Below, in pieces: positions 34,756 through 47,703 of a stretch of DNA of 64,000 bases. Within the stretch, counting starts at the first letter, position 1, and each line of letters begins with the position of its first letter. Position numbers and translations under genes: made by a program. Location: positions 7,130,802-7,194,801 of the forward strand of contig NC_045145.1 of the NCBI RefSeq assembly GCF_008831285.2. The letters run 5' to 3'. The notes under the pieces are model-generated. The model saw only the letters and a list, made by a program, of their open reading frames with translations, searched no databases and was not told where the DNA came from. This DNA comes from Nymphaea colorata. Lineage: Eukaryota > Streptophyta > Magnoliopsida > Nymphaeales > Nymphaeaceae.

Positions 34756-36430
34756 GGCTCCGTTTGATGGCAGGGAAGAATTTAACGTGGTAAATTTACC
34801 ATGAAAAAGAATGCTAGAAAAAAATACAGGATGAAATTTTTTTTTCTTCCAATCTGAGGCCTTGTTTGACGACATGGTAGTTTTTTGTAGGGTAAAATTA
34901 ATTATATTTGGTGCACAAGGTAGTTTTTTGCAGCGTAAAATTAACTGTGTTTGGTGCACATGGTAAAATATATGAGAGACTTTTTTCCTGACCATTAGAA
35001 GTTTTTTTTTGTTCTCCTCCAATTTCACGTGACTACAAATTGGAAGATGATCTTTAAAAACAACAAATTGGTTAAACAACAATCCAATCTGGTTAAAACA
35101 TGAAAGCTACAACATGAAGCCATCTAGGCCATCCTTAGGCCTTCTTGCTTCATTTCTAAAGTACTGTACTCAGTTGCAAAGGACAACTGTGTGCTTCTTT
35201 CAACATTATCATGTATACGTAGCACCATTTAACAATTGCAGGAACATAGTATAACAAACGTAGCTGTTTATCTATTCCAAACATGATTGAACCCCATTTG
35301 CAATAGTTGTTCTTGCACAGTATGAAAAAAGGCCTTTATCTTAAAATAGAGACGAAAGGTCTGATCTCCGAGGAGCAGAACAGATCAGATAACAAGGTTA
35401 GAACATTAAAATGGAATGAGTGAAGGACCTGAGAATTTTCTGCTGATAGCTCACCAGAATATAACACATTCTTCGGATCACAAGAAAATAAAAAGAAAAA
35501 CAGGGCAACAACCCAACAATCGGTTACTTAACTAAAGGGATTTGCTTAGAAGATATAAGAGAAAAAAAAGTATAAAAGAAAAAACAGAAGCGATGCAAGC
35601 TACTGACTCAGAGAATAGAACTCTCAAGAGAATACATGCTTGAATTGCAAAAAGCACGAAATAAAGATTCAGTGAAGGAAAAAAGAGAGATAAAACAAAG
35701 GAGCATGAAGCCATGGTACCCACCAAACAGAGCAAGATAGAAATGAAAAAAAGGGGGAATTGCGAGAGGCATACCTGAATAAAGGAGCAGAGAGAGATGG
35801 GTTATCGACAGTAATTGCATGTGAGAGAGCAACAGAGAGACGCATGGGGCTCACCTGGGGCTGCAAGCGGGCGACGTTGGGGAAAGAGGAGAGGAAGGAG
35901 AGAGCAAGAGAGCAGCGAGAGAGGAGAGGAAGGAGAGAGTGAGAGAGCAGTGAGAGAGGAGAGGAAGGAGAGAGCGAGAGAGAGCAGTGAGAGAGGAGAG
36001 AGCAGCAAGAGAGGAGAGCAGCGAGAGAGGAGAGGAAGGAGAGAGCAGCAAGAGAGGAGAGCAGCGAGAGAGGAGAGGAAGGAGAGAGTGAGAGAGGAGA
36101 GGAATGAAAGAGCCAGAGAGGAGAGGCAGTGAGAAAGAAGAGGAACGAGATAGTGTGAGAGGAGAGGGGAATCAGCGCTTTGACGGCGGGGAAAGAGGAG
36201 AGAAAAGGAGAGGAACAAGAGAGCCCTAACGGCTCTCAAAAAAGTCTGCGGGAAAAAGTCCGACCTCCTGAGGTCATACTTTTTTGCGAGTTAATTTTTC
36301 CTTCGTCGTACCAATTTACCAGGTGAATTTTTCTGACGTTTGATGCACTCACCACAAACCGAGTGAAATTATCCTTTGCCGTACGAATTTCACCCGATGC
36401 ACATGATTTTTTCTGTGCATCAAACAAGGC
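34756..36430. mobile_element. PIF/Harbinger-like non-autonomous element
   Basis: The TIR is GGCTCCGTTTGATGGCAGG on the left and, reversed, GCCTTGTTTGATGCACAG on the right. TSD TTA lies at 34753-34755 and 36431-36433. Length is 1675 bp. A purine-rich minisatellite lies before the right end, followed by GAGAGCCCTAACGGCTC. The element at 18026-22271 has the same arrangement (minisatellite, then GAGCCCTAATGGGC, then right TIR). No transposase remains. Confidence 0.78.
35880..36165. repeat. Purine-rich minisatellite (GAGAGAGGAGAGGAAGGA-type)
   Basis: Repeats of gagagaggagaggaaggaga and gagagcagcaagagaggaga. The Arg/Glu-rich and Ser/Leu-rich open frames here are by-products. Confidence 0.9.
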
Positions 36431-37459
36431 TTAAGCAAGAGAAGTACCTTTTCTGGAGCTGATGAACTTTGAGCATGAGTCTGATGATGATAGTCCAAAA
36501 AATCATGAGGGCTTTTGGGCTTTCTTTTAGAAAGAGTCGGCATTCTCTTAAATCTTCCTATGCTTAGTCAATGAGAAACATGGTTGTTGAGTATACCCAC
36601 TCATGAAAGACAGTTTCAGAACTAGCTTTACATATGGACATGAATCTCATTTTCTTGTACATTGAAGATGGTAGGGTAGTACATCTTTTAAGTTTTACTA
36701 TGAATCACATGGGTTTTTTTTTTCACTACTGATTATCTTGCTTTGTTGCACTTGATGTGTTGCTTTTGAAGCAGTGAGTTAGTAATTCATGTATTTTGAT
36801 TGTGCTTCATCACTATTGCTCTTGGTTTGGATGTATTGCATTGTGCATATTATTCATGTACCTATAAAGTTTTCATATTTTGTGATTAGTGTGGTCTGGA
36901 TGTTAGCATTATTCATCATTGTTTTTTATTGAATGACATCATTATGTGGTCAAATGTACAATGCATGCATTATAAATGCTAGCATGTTAATATAATTCAC
37001 TGGTATGCCAATACATTTAAGGATTTGAAAACTCAAGTCATTGAATTTCATTGTATGATTCATAGAAAATTGTCTACTATTTGTAAGTTGATACATGGCG
37101 ACATATAAAGTACGATACAAATTTTTAACTGTCTTAGGCATCATGCCTTTTGAAGAAATTTAATCAACAAATGTGATCTATATGTGTGTGTGTGTGTGCG
37201 CGCACGCATTGCAATTATGTTGCTTCGCATTTGAGTGTGTTACAAGAAAAGAAGCCTATACTTATGACAGTTTTCACTAGTATAAGTAAAACTATTGGTA
37301 TGCCATTCCTTCAGCCATTAAGTTCATCGCTGTTGCAGCTATTGCTGTTGATTTTAGTGGCGAAATGATATGCCGGGTACCCCCTATACCATTGAAAAGT
37401 ATCACTGGTATATTTATCTACAGTGATTTATTTATTCTCCCTCCCTCTCTCTCCCCACC

Positions 37460-37515
<56 letters not shown>

Positions 37516-37559
37516 GCTAGAAGTAGGAACTATTTCTAGATATTTCTATGGACAACATT

Positions 37560-37668
37560 ATTGGCAACAGCTTTTATTAAAAAAAAAAATCATTAGAAAC
37601 TGTTGCTAAAAAGTTTTAGCAATGGTTTTCTATGTCGTTGCTAAAATTGTTTTTAGTTGTGGTGTAGA
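37560..37668 (-). mobile_element. Possible transposon end with TAGCAACG-type subterminal repeats
   Basis: On the minus strand it starts CTACACCACAACTAAAAACA and goes into short repeats of TTTTAGCAACGAC and TTTTTAGCAACAG in both orientations. This style is seen at ends of CACTA-like elements. No partner end was found. Confidence 0.3.
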
Positions 37669-39799
37669 TGAAAAAAACTTATATGGAACAACTTGAGGGG
37701 TTGGTTATATTAAAAAGGTAAGAAAAGAGGAGAATGAACTGCGTAGGTAGAGTGAGAGAAGATAGCCGCAAGGAACAAGAGGGTTTACCAGAATGTAAAG
37801 ATGTAGGCTTCCATGGTGTGGAGCTGGATGGAGCTACGCTAGGAGTCGAGCTTTAACCATTCCAAAATAGGCAAGAATAGGAAACTATTCGTCATTATTG
37901 GGTGGACATAGTGGATGGATGAGGGGAAGCCAGTCTCACTAGTTTACTGGAGCCAACTGTGGAGTTCATGAGAAAGCTCCTTCAATTCAAATGCACCAAG
38001 AGGCATACAGCTGAATGAAATCCCCTTCACTATATATAAGGTGGCTGGATTTTGCTTTGGCAACACAAGAACATGGTTGGATTTCAGATTTGTGTTTGAA
38101 ACTCTTAGGAGGCTATTATGAGTTTTTTTTTTTCATATGCTCTTGCTCTATTGCTAACTACAGGTAAAGCTTTGTCAACTTGAAACTCTTAGTATCGAGT
38201 CTCACAGCCATGGTTACCATTCTCCAAGCAAGGGGAAGATCATTCTATATTGTTGATGTTTCCATGTTGTCATGTATTACTGTTCCTAGTATATATAGCT
38301 AGATCTTTAGGCGTTACTAGCATTTTTTTATGTGATCTACATGAATTTTACTCTAAATGATTGGCTGAACTTGAATTTCAAAGGTTGTATCAGAATTTGA
38401 AGCTATTGCCTTAAAAATTTTTTGACAATTTTGCCAACCTCAAAGACCTTGACCAATTTGTTGCCCATATAAGTTAGGGGACTAGTCTTGCCGTTAAATC
38501 ATTAGTGTTTTTTAATTGTTTGCTGTTATTGTCTGAAAGTTTTTCTTAGATTATAAATCCATTGTTCGAGTATATACTGGCCACTGGCATTTTAAGGTAA
38601 GGGCTAAAAAGTTCAACATTTCCAAATATGAAAATACGTCTCAGTAATTTGTGTGTTGTGACCACTGTTATGAGACAGATATTACCATCATTCTTTCATT
38701 CTTTTGGAATTTCTAAATGTATTTCCGATTTGAGTGCATTTTTTGCTAATTTTGAATAGGAGAACAAAATTAAAATTTCCCTTAAGGGACGTTTGTTGCA
38801 TTAGGATTACAATTCAGGATAAAAAAATTCCAGGATCACAATTCCAGTTGAAACTACATTGGAATGGAAACTTGATGTTTAATTTTCTTCTTTTGTTGTG
38901 TTTGATTGCATAGAACTTTCATTCCATAATTAAAATTCTTTGTTTGATGAAGCAGGCATTAAGATTCTGGAATGTATTTTGAATCGTTGGAATTTTTTAA
39001 ATCTTGTTTTAGTAATTGTTTAAAATACTCAACAATAGGCTTAGCACATTAACTGCAACAATGTTTGAGGCTGCCTTTTTGAGTTTTAAGCTAAATGATT
39101 ACAACATAGCACCATTGATACCATAAGCAAAGGCAGATAGCAAACAAAAAAAAGTTTCAAGAAGTACAAGCCTGATGGCACTATGCAAGCAAACCAAGAT
39201 TTTTTGAGGCAGCTCCACCAAAACCCTTCTAAGGCATTTTGAAGAACTTGTAAGGCTTCTTGTCCAACAAATTCCTACATGGTCCACCAAAGAGGAAATT
39301 AGGATAGAAAATCATGAAAATACAGTTCAGTCAACATTTTTACTTGATTGAAAATGTGGAGAAAAAAATAACTGAATGTCAGATTACCGCACATGCTTCT
39401 TCCTTTGAACATTATAGCCATTTTCTGAATGATGCTCCGACATGTGAGCCTGTTGCATTGACATCTTTACATCTGGTTCAAGTATAGGTCTTTAAGGCCC
39501 ATGAAGTAACTAATGTAGTTGCATGGAGACTCTACTAAGAACTCAAAGTTTGATAACAAAGAGAAATTTCGTTTGACACTCGGAACAATTCACTGAATAA
39601 GAAGCACATAAAAATCACTAGAATATTACCCATGAGAGAAAGCTATAAAATGTAAAAGAAAAGGAACACTCACCTATGCTAAGGTATATGATTGTAAAAA
39701 AAAAAAGCACAAATATATACGGTTCAGCCTGAACTTACAGAAAACCAACAAGTTGTTAGTTCTTAAAAAGGTTAACATGTTAGTCCCAACAAGTTGTAA

Positions 39800-39858
<59 letters not shown>

Positions 39859-40671
39859 GAACAATGAAAAACGAGGGGAATTAGCAGAAGTTAAAGATTG
39901 AATCTCAAAGTTAATGAGCTAAAGAATGTGTGCAATAATTTTCCTGCAACACCAACGGCTAGCAAGAGAGAGTCAGAGTAGGGAACAAATCAAGATTTAA
40001 TAGCTATAGAGAATATACCGTGAATGAGATGCAAGAGTTGTAGGAGATTGAGTAGAAACAAATATGAGCAAAAGAATAAGAAGAAGATAAACTACCTTAC
40101 CTATTGACCGGTAGAATATTTCTAGATCGCCCTGAGTTTCTGCTATGCATAGAAGGAACTAACCCATCCTCGTGATGGAGATTGAGGGTCTCAACAGAAG
40201 GAATCATCCACACCTCATCCTTGAAGAAGAATAAAAAGCCAGAAGAAGAAGCCTGTGAAAAGTTTAATTTGGGCACAAAAAATTTTTTGCCTCTTTAGGA
40301 ATGAGGAAGAGTCATGTCTTCAGTGGCAATCACAAGTCATTGCTGATCTTTTGGCCTCTTCAATGGCCCATAACAGCTGTCGATCTCTATAAACTGCCAT
40401 GGCAGACGATAGGTAAATGCCACAAACAGGCCTTGTAGTGGCAGCATTGTGCACCAAACACCAGAGAACACTGGTTTTCAATGGCACAGGAGGGTGTTTC
40501 TGCACCAATAAAGAGGTCATTTCATGTATCTATACAAAAGGACATCGCTGTAAATAATATAAATCAAGCCCACAACCAAGAATATGTGCAAAGAATGGCA
40601 TAAATTGCAATGATTATCAATCACCCTCTATCCTGACAGCATCACGTTCGAAAAGCACCCACCTCCGTCGA

Positions 40672-40910
40672 GTAAGGATATTAATTAATCAAATTTGAAT
40701 CAGATATTTGCTTTTTTGAACACTCTCATATTCGAATGTGAACATGGAATTGAATATGAATACAGGAAAATTGTATCCAAATCTGAATTTGAAATCAGGT
40801 TTTACAATCCAAAACTGAATTTTATATTCACATCTAAATCCAAGCTGAATTTTAATTGAATTTAGTTTATTTTCAAAATGTGAGTGCATTGATGTTTGCA
40901 TTCCCAAAAA
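40672..40910. mobile_element. Possible diverged copy of the TAGGGATGTCAA hAT MITE
   Basis: It starts TAAGGATATTAATTAATC and ends TTGATGTTTGCATTCCCA, with aatttgaatcagat and atctgaatttgaaatc phrases inside. This is a decayed version of the GGATTCGGAT layout at 28893. No TSD is visible. Confidence 0.3.
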
Positions 40911-42467
40911 TCTATTTTGGTCTTTGGAATGTTTCAGAAAAAAATTATTTTTTTGAAAGAGAGAGAAAGAGACTCACCCGTTGGTATGAGAATTGACCAT
41001 TCCCGGTGCTTTTAGCATAGATAATTAATCCAAGGGTTGTGCTTATTTTCTATGCATTTCGTTTTTGTTTACACATCTTTTTATTCTAAATGCAGTGTGG
41101 TATTTGAGAAAATATTAAATATTTGATGTTTCAAAATGTTGAGAAAGTTTCAAGAATCATTTAAGAGTATAAAACACTTTAATTTGAGAAATGTTTACAA
41201 ATATAATTTGAAAACTGTTGAAGTAAATGTGTATGCATGAATACATTGACCATACATGATTAGAAGCAAATCACTCATTCCTACCATAACATTCATCTAA
41301 AAGCATTCCTACTACCACATACATCTAAGTTTTTCATTTTTATTTATATAATTGTTATAAATTTTTTTATGAAGAGAGAAAGATTTTTAAAAATGAGATG
41401 AGGTTGCAAACCAACAAGCATGATTCTAATATTGGATCATTACTTGAGTTTTGGTATTATGAAGTTGACAAATAAAAAGTTAAAACATTAAATCTTGGGA
41501 GAGAAAGTGGTACATATTCCTATACGTACTTATATATATATATATATATTAAAGCTAGTGAAAAGGAAGTATTAACTCGAATGAAGAGGGGGAAGAAGAT
41601 TTTAGAGAGAGAGAGAGATTTTAGAGAGAGAGGGAGAGAGATTTTAGAGAGAGAAAAAGTAAAACACATGTATATATTCATTTATATATGTATGTATATG
41701 AGAATTTGTAAAAGAATATACTAAATCATAAAAAAAAAATGACAAAGAGAGGTAGTCATGTACACTTAGACATATATAACATGTATATACATATATGCCT
41801 TTTATAAGAGTTGAAATCAAGAAATAACTTGAAAATATCCGACTTAATTTTTCTATGTAAGCCGGAGATGAACTTAAAATTATGCAGGAGATTAGGCTAA
41901 GTCTCCAAGGTCTCATCAAAGAGAGTTCATGCTTTTGAAAATCATTAAAGAGGGTTTTTGCTTTCGAAAATCTTTTAGAAAATATGGTTCCAAACGAGCA
42001 TAAAACCATAAGTATTTCATTTATTATAAGGAAATTTATTTCTCCTACCATTGAATATGAAAGAAAATCAAATACACATGAAATGAAGAACAACATAAGG
42101 AAGTACTTATTAGGGTCTTTGGTTGGGTAATTAAGAGAGAAGCTAAATGCAAGAATGTCATGAAGTATATTTTCGTGAAGAGCTTTTCTTGGGTTGGACA
42201 AATCCCAACCTTAAAATCACCATAATAATAAAAAAAGACCCCAACCCAAACACTCATTCTCATCGTTCACTTGCCCGTTAATTAAGAAAAATATAATTCA
42301 TCATGCATGAACATCATCTCAAACATAAACGATGAACAAAACAATATAACTAACACATTTCATGAACAAATGAAGAAAAAAAATTATGTTGCCTTGTTCA
42401 TGCTCCAGGTGCACTAAAAAATAGCTCTCGACTTCGGAGGGAAATCTTTAAAGCTCTCTTGCATAGC

Positions 42468-42739
42468 TAAGCCTGGGCATTGGGCCGGCTCGACTCGATT
42501 AAATTAAAAAATATATTTTTTAATATAAAAAATATATAAATGTAATAATCATAATAAAATATTATTTATATATATATATATATTAATAAAATAATTATTT
42601 AAAAAAATATCGAACCCACCCAGGCTTATCAGGCCCAACGAGGCTGGGGTATTTGCCCCTTTTTTCGATCTCGAGCCCAGGCCCGAGTCGAGCTGAGTAC
42701 CGGGTACTTGCCAGCAACCCGGCCCAGTGCCCAACCTTA
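42468..42739. mobile_element. 272-bp hAT MITE, TIR TAAGCCTGGGCATTGGGCC
   Basis: The left end TAAGCCTGGGCATTGGGCCG and the reversed right end TAAGGTTGGGCACTGGGCCG match at 16 of 20 positions. The flanking 8-mers TGCATAGC (42460-42467) and TGCATGGC (42740-42747) are a TSD with one mismatch. The AT-rich middle has no coding capacity. Its TIR resembles that of the element at 10670. Confidence 0.87.
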
Positions 42740-42747
42740 TGCATGGC

Positions 42748-45059
42748 CATTGAGAAGTGGCAACAAAAATGAATAAAAATGAAAGGAATAAAAATGAAAG
42801 GAGAACTACATGCCTCTATAAATGATTTTAGAAACGAATCTCCTTTAGATGATCATAGGGGTTGCCTCTGGTGAAACTCCAAGATGATAACAGTTTTACT
42901 TCAAGGGATCTCTTCATGCTCTTTTAGAGAGTTGGAACTTGGGGAAGTTTGCTCTCAAGGTTGGAGAAGGAAAAGAAGAGAAGAAGAGAGAAATTGAGAG
43001 AGAGAGTTTAAGAAAAACTCTAAATCTTCAAGTGAGAAAGCACTAGAAGCTCCACAAGGATTAGCTCATGCCCAAGAGAGAAGATTGTGGGGTATTTATA
43101 TAGAGTTTTGGAACCAAAACTCAAAATTTATTTTTTTTAATTTAACAAAATTTTCATGTGAATCAAGTATTTTCTTAATGATTTTTATTTTTATTTTTTA
43201 AATAGGTTTTGACCAAGTGGGATTGGTCCTTAGCCCTGCAAATACCCCTTTAATGTGTGGGCAGTGTTAATGCCCATCCAACATGCCTAAAAAAAATGGG
43301 GCCTTTGCAACATGCAGGCCCACACTCGATGCGTTAGCAGGCGCGCTCTGTTGCAATTGGCTGCGTGCACGCACAGTGTTGGTGTGGCCCTGCCACCCTA
43401 GGTTCAAATGAAGAGGGGGGCAATGTCTCGTTCGAACTAATAAGGGGTGGATTTCACCCCCCCCCCCCCCCCCCCCCCCCCCCCCACACCCAACCTCTAG
43501 GGGTCTGTTCATAAAAAGAAAACATAAAACCATTTTTTGAAATGAGTATAAAAAATGGTTTTTGTTACAAATGGGGCCGACTCCGTCTTAAGTGATTCCG
43601 AGCTCATTTTAGATCCAGATTGGGTTCGAATGGTCGCCATTGCATTCTAGTGAGTGATTTAAGATCAAAAATACATTTTTTGCATGAGAACGAGACATAA
43701 AACAAAGGGAAGGTTTGTGCATGATAGCATCAACTTTTGTTGTTTTGGTCTCAATTTTAGATTTTGAGTTTGAAATTTTCAATTTGGATCTAGGCTCTAG
43801 TTTTGAATTTGAATCTTATGTTTAGACTCGATGGTCTAGAAATTCATTTTGGATCCAATAGTCGTGAATTCGTTTTGGGTCTAGGATTGAGCTTAAATCC
43901 AAGTGAAATAACTGAGAATTTTGTTTGCGTAAAAATGGAATAGTCTTTTTAAAAAAAAATTGGGGTGATAACAATTGATTATATGATATTTATTAAAACT
44001 AAATCATACATGAATCTCAATTTGAATATGTCAGGATATTTATTATATCTGAATCCAAGTCTATCGGATGTAATTTCTCAAATCTAAATCCAATCTAATT
44101 TTTTAATGGGATATTAATTTTTTTTTTCGTTTCTGATTTTTTCAGAATGGTTTGTTCAAATTGATGAGAGGGGACTTAGTAGAAAGGCTTCAGCGAAAGG
44201 GATGAACCTGTGTTAGACTAAGATTGGGTTTCTCCTGCCAGCCATTACTCGTAAGATGAAGATATGCAGGCGACAGCTTGCTGGCCACATGGTGACTTAG
44301 CCAACTGCTCAAACTCTTGTTTCAATGACCCTTGATGGTTCAGACTGATCTTCTTTTCGATCTTTTGCTATTTTCCTTGTACATAGTGAATGGAATGCCA
44401 CTGGGCGGCTAGGCAGGGGCCCACCCGATTCGACCGACCAATGGGGCAGGCTGATCCGCTTTCATCCAGGAAAAACTCTATACAGGGATGCTCGGCCTTC
44501 GCTTTATGAGGCTCCCTCTACCCACATCCCTATGTGCCCACGGCACTTCATATGGAAGGAGAAAGATGGGCTTACCATGTTCCATCAATGGCGCAGTCTC
44601 TTAAAAATTCTTTATTTTTAAATGAGAATCTTAAATATTTATTGTTAATGCCCCACTAAATTTAAGTATTTTTAAATAAGTGTCTCTCCAGTCAATTTTT
44701 CTGACTCCGCTACTTGACGACAAGGGTTGAAAGGAAGCATCTTTCCCAAGGCAGTTATGTTTGTAACATGTACCCATTCATCACGAGACACTCATATTTA
44801 TCTCATGTGTTTAGTCGGTTCTAAACTCTTGCCTTTGTCCATATAGAACTATTTTGGGTGGGTTCAGATTCAACACGACCCAACAATCTTGCAGCTAAAG
44901 CATGCACATATGCTAGAATAGAAAAAAAAAGAGCAAAGAAGATAATTGCCGAGGAAGAGAGTACTTGGAATGTAGCAGGGAGAATGTTTACTGCAAAGAG
45001 AAAAAGACCAAACAAACTAGCCAGTAGTTGTTAGTTTGATTGTCGTGTGTGTTATTACT
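42748..45059. other. Intergenic DNA with a C29 homopolymer
   Basis: No supported gene. A run of 29 C lies at 43457-43485. A diverged segment at about 43980-44150 has aatctgaatccaa phrases and may be a relic of the hAT MITE family at 28893. Confidence 0.5.
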
Positions 45060-45062
45060 TTA

Positions 45063-45284
45063 GGTAACGTTTGATTTTTTCAGAAAAAATTACCGTGGAA
45101 AAAAGTAAGAGATCCCACTTTTCCGGGGGGATTTTTTTCATTGAATCCCACTTTTCCGGAGGAATAATTTTTTTCAAATTCAATGAAAAACACATGGTAA
45201 CATTTCCTGTGTTTGACAAAGCAGAAAAAACCGTATGAACAGGGTCACAATGCACAGTCTTTTTCCCGTGCATTAAACGAGACC
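45063..45284. mobile_element. 222-bp PIF/Harbinger (Tourist-like) MITE
   Basis: The left end is GGTAACGTTTGATTTTTTC and the reversed right end is GGTCTCGTTTAATGCACGG. TSD TTA lies at 45060-45062 and 45285-45287. The cttttccggrgg phrase occurs twice inside. Confidence 0.78.
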
Positions 45285-45487
45285 TTAACTATAAATGTAA
45301 AATTTTATTTGATGGATGTATTTTTTTTTTTAAGTTGGTCCAAATAGCCTAAGACCAAGGCAAGGAAAAAAGAGGATGACCCTCTCAAACAAAATTTTGA
45401 TTCTCAACTTAAAATCAAAATCAGGAGCCCAAATCCGCTACTAGGGTTCCACCATTTCCGATGAGGTGTGTCCATCTCCGCGTAACA

Positions 45488-45496
45488 CTATAAAAT
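45488..45496 (+). promoter_or_regulatory. TATA-like box upstream of candidate first exon
   Basis: actataaaat lies about 160 bp before the ATG at 45651 and is followed by a pyrimidine-rich leader (45600-45650). Weak on its own. Confidence 0.3.
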
Positions 45497-45650
45497 TCCA
45501 AGTATTGACCTTTATTTTTGAAAAAAAGGAACGTTTGGGGCCAAAAGTGTTAATCCAAACCTTGGTCCTCTACAATCCCCCGTCACCTCGCGGGTTCCTG
45601 ATTTTTCCTTTCGTTTTCTCTCTCCTCTGCCGGACCGTCTTTTCCTTCCG

Positions 45651-45890
45651 ATGGTTTCTCTGAAAAACAGTCGCCGATCCCGACTAGCTCCTGCCACCCC
45701 GCCAAATGTAACGGAAGGCAGCGACCCACAGTCTTCGGACGAGTATAACCCAAGTCAGGGGAACAAGAATCAACGGCAGGCGATGGGAACCGGACGGAGG
45801 TCCTTGCGGAAAAGGAAAATTCAAGATACTGCCGGAAAAGGGAGAGAGAATAAATTTCTGGCCCCGTCAGCAAAAATGGACGAGAAACAG
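45651..45890 (+). CDS. Candidate first exon (80 codons) of the PF03004 gene
   Basis: ATG at 45651 opens a frame with non-repetitive, gene-like codon use. It is hydrophilic and rich in Arg, Lys and Ser (RRSLRKRKIQDTAGKGREN, a likely nuclear-localisation patch) and ends MDEKQ before a donor CAG|GTGTGT at 45890/45891, phase 0. The exon set at 56275-57754 begins in phase 0 and lacks a start. The two therefore fit, implying a 10.4-kb intron filled with transposons. Intervening exons cannot be excluded. It could also belong to a different, unfinished gene. Joining is inference from phase, strand and the absence of any other candidate. Confidence 0.5.
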
Positions 45891-46129
45891 GTGTGTTTTC
45901 GTGTGTTTTTTCCTTTTTTCCCTTTCCTTCCTTCGAGTTTTGGTTGTTTTTCTTGTTTCCCCTTTTTTATTTTCTTCCTTCTTCTTTTCTGTGGTCTCCT
46001 TTTTGTTTTGATTTCTTCAGCCAAACACTCAGAAGCCCGGAAAACTGTGATGCAATTTTTTTCCCCCTTTTTTGTTCACACCGCGCGGATGTATATGTGA
46101 ATAGGAAAGCGTGCGTGCACAGACTAACA

Positions 46130-47703
46130 TAACTGACATTGCTTTTAGGTTACTTGCTGTTCAGTCATGCATATAGTATCTGTTTACTAGTTTAATAGTA
46201 CGCGATTGTAGATGTAAACTTTAAACAGCCTCGTTCTGTCGAGATATATGAAATATATGCTGAAATTTTAAGCAACATTTGAACGTCTGTTAATGTGCTA
46301 ATATGCACATGAAACGAAAGAGCTGGGCTTGTCAAATAAGCCATTTTGGTTACAGGTTTTTTAGTTTCTGTTCCTAGAACCTTTGTCCTGAGGATGATGG
46401 CTTTGATGCCACTGTTGGGTCCTCGCTCTCTTCAGTAGCAGAAGGGACGGAGAAATAGAGATAGACAAAGGAGAGAGTAGGAGCTACTAAGGGGTTTCTT
46501 TCAGAGATTCTCTAGAAATCACACACGGTACGGGCTCTTTTTTATTTTTATAGACTCCCTGCTTTCCCTCTTGAATCAGCAGCAGACCTGCCTCCTGGGG
46601 GCACCCTCTTGGAGGCACCACTTGAGAGATAGTTGTGAAACTGAAAAGTTTTCACAAAACAAACTTACAAATAAGAAATGCTTGGAAGGGCCCATTTCCT
46701 GACGCTTCACAAAGTGGAAGGCAGTGCACGACCACATTCCAACACGTTTTGTCTTAAAGGTCTCAAATTCAAACCCCTATTCAAGTACTTGAATCTGAAC
46801 AAACACAACAAAAATTGTGTACAACTGAAATGGGACTATTGCTACTGCAGGTGTGATGGGAACAGGTTGGTGGCAGAGCTGCTCTGGCTAGAGCAGTATC
46901 TATTTGTTTGAGGCTAACATCAGCATCTTCTCATTCACAACCCATCTTAAAGTTCCATATATTGATAACATATGAATTGGAAGCAACTGTGGTACTGGGT
47001 TCATTAAGACTGGTTGATCCACTTTGTTTTTCCTTGTGGAGGAAAGGAAGGGTTCAGGCTAAACCTGCTCCAACCATGTGAATGATTGCGGCCTTGCTGT
47101 GTGTAATAAAGCTTGCAGCTGAAATGCGTTGCGAATTCATTGGGGTATAGGCATAGGAAAAGTTCAATGCTTAGAGAAGAATACACCAACTCAAGCTCTT
47201 TCAACTGTTTGATTGCAACATGCTCAGCAGAAGAGCAACTTGGATAAAGAACTATTCTTGCATGTACATGACCGGAGCATGAGCGGCCTTCTCATATGTG
47301 TTGAAGACTTGAAGTTGATGTGCGCTCGATTAGGCTCAATTCATATTAAAAATAAACTTTCATTACAATTTACAAGGATAAGTATGCGAGTTTAAACATC
47401 AAGACACTTTCTAAGAATATTAGACAAAGAGTTAAATGTTAAATTTAAATTGTATGACAAACCAAGTGGACTAATTAAACTGGATGTCAGCTTGATTAGG
47501 CTCAATTCATATTAAAAGCATTACAAGGATAAGTATGTGACTTCAAACTTCAAACACCAAGTGGTGGAGGCGAGGGGTAAAAAGGAGTCTAGGGAAATAA
47601 TTGTATATGTTGAGGGTAGGATTAATAAAATAGGAGGTCGGGTCAGGTTAGAAGGTCTAGTAATTAAGGGCTGATCCTTATTACTTGTAATCACCAGATA
47701 CAA
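46130..47703. other. Putative intron 1, transposon-derived in part
   Basis: No coding signal. At about 46400-46412 the sequence tttgatgccac|TGTTGGGTCC looks like the minus-strand primer site (GTGGCATCAAA) next to an LTR start. The other LTR end was not found. Confidence 0.35.

Larger units (their letters stand above)
36434..42459. other. Long intergenic stretch, no supported gene
   Basis: AT-rich. It has (TA)n at about 37463-37512, (AT)n followed by (GA)n at about 39804-39859, and short GAGAGATTTTA repeats at about 41595-41660. The 185-codon minus frame at 41644-42201 is hydrophobic, AT-driven and without motifs, so I do not call it. Confidence 0.5.

Noticed and set aside
35802-36239. Leu/Ser-rich minus frame of 145 codons and Arg/Glu-rich plus frame
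   Set aside because: Both are products of the GAGAGAGGAGAGGAAGGA-type repeat.
38786-38960. PIF-like left end (cccttaagggacgtttgttgc)
   Set aside because: No right end with a matching TIR and TTA/TAA target was found, so no element is called.
40320-40520. 66-codon minus frame with gene-like composition
   Set aside because: No recognised motif, no splice partners; too little to call.
41644-42201. 185-codon hydrophobic minus-strand frame
   Set aside because: Phe/Leu/Ser-rich because the DNA is AT-rich; no start context, no family motif, no splice partner.
46380-46640. Possible minus-strand LTR start next to a GTGGCATCAAA primer-like site
   Set aside because: Only one edge is visible; no second LTR or TSD. 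Mentioned under the intron only.
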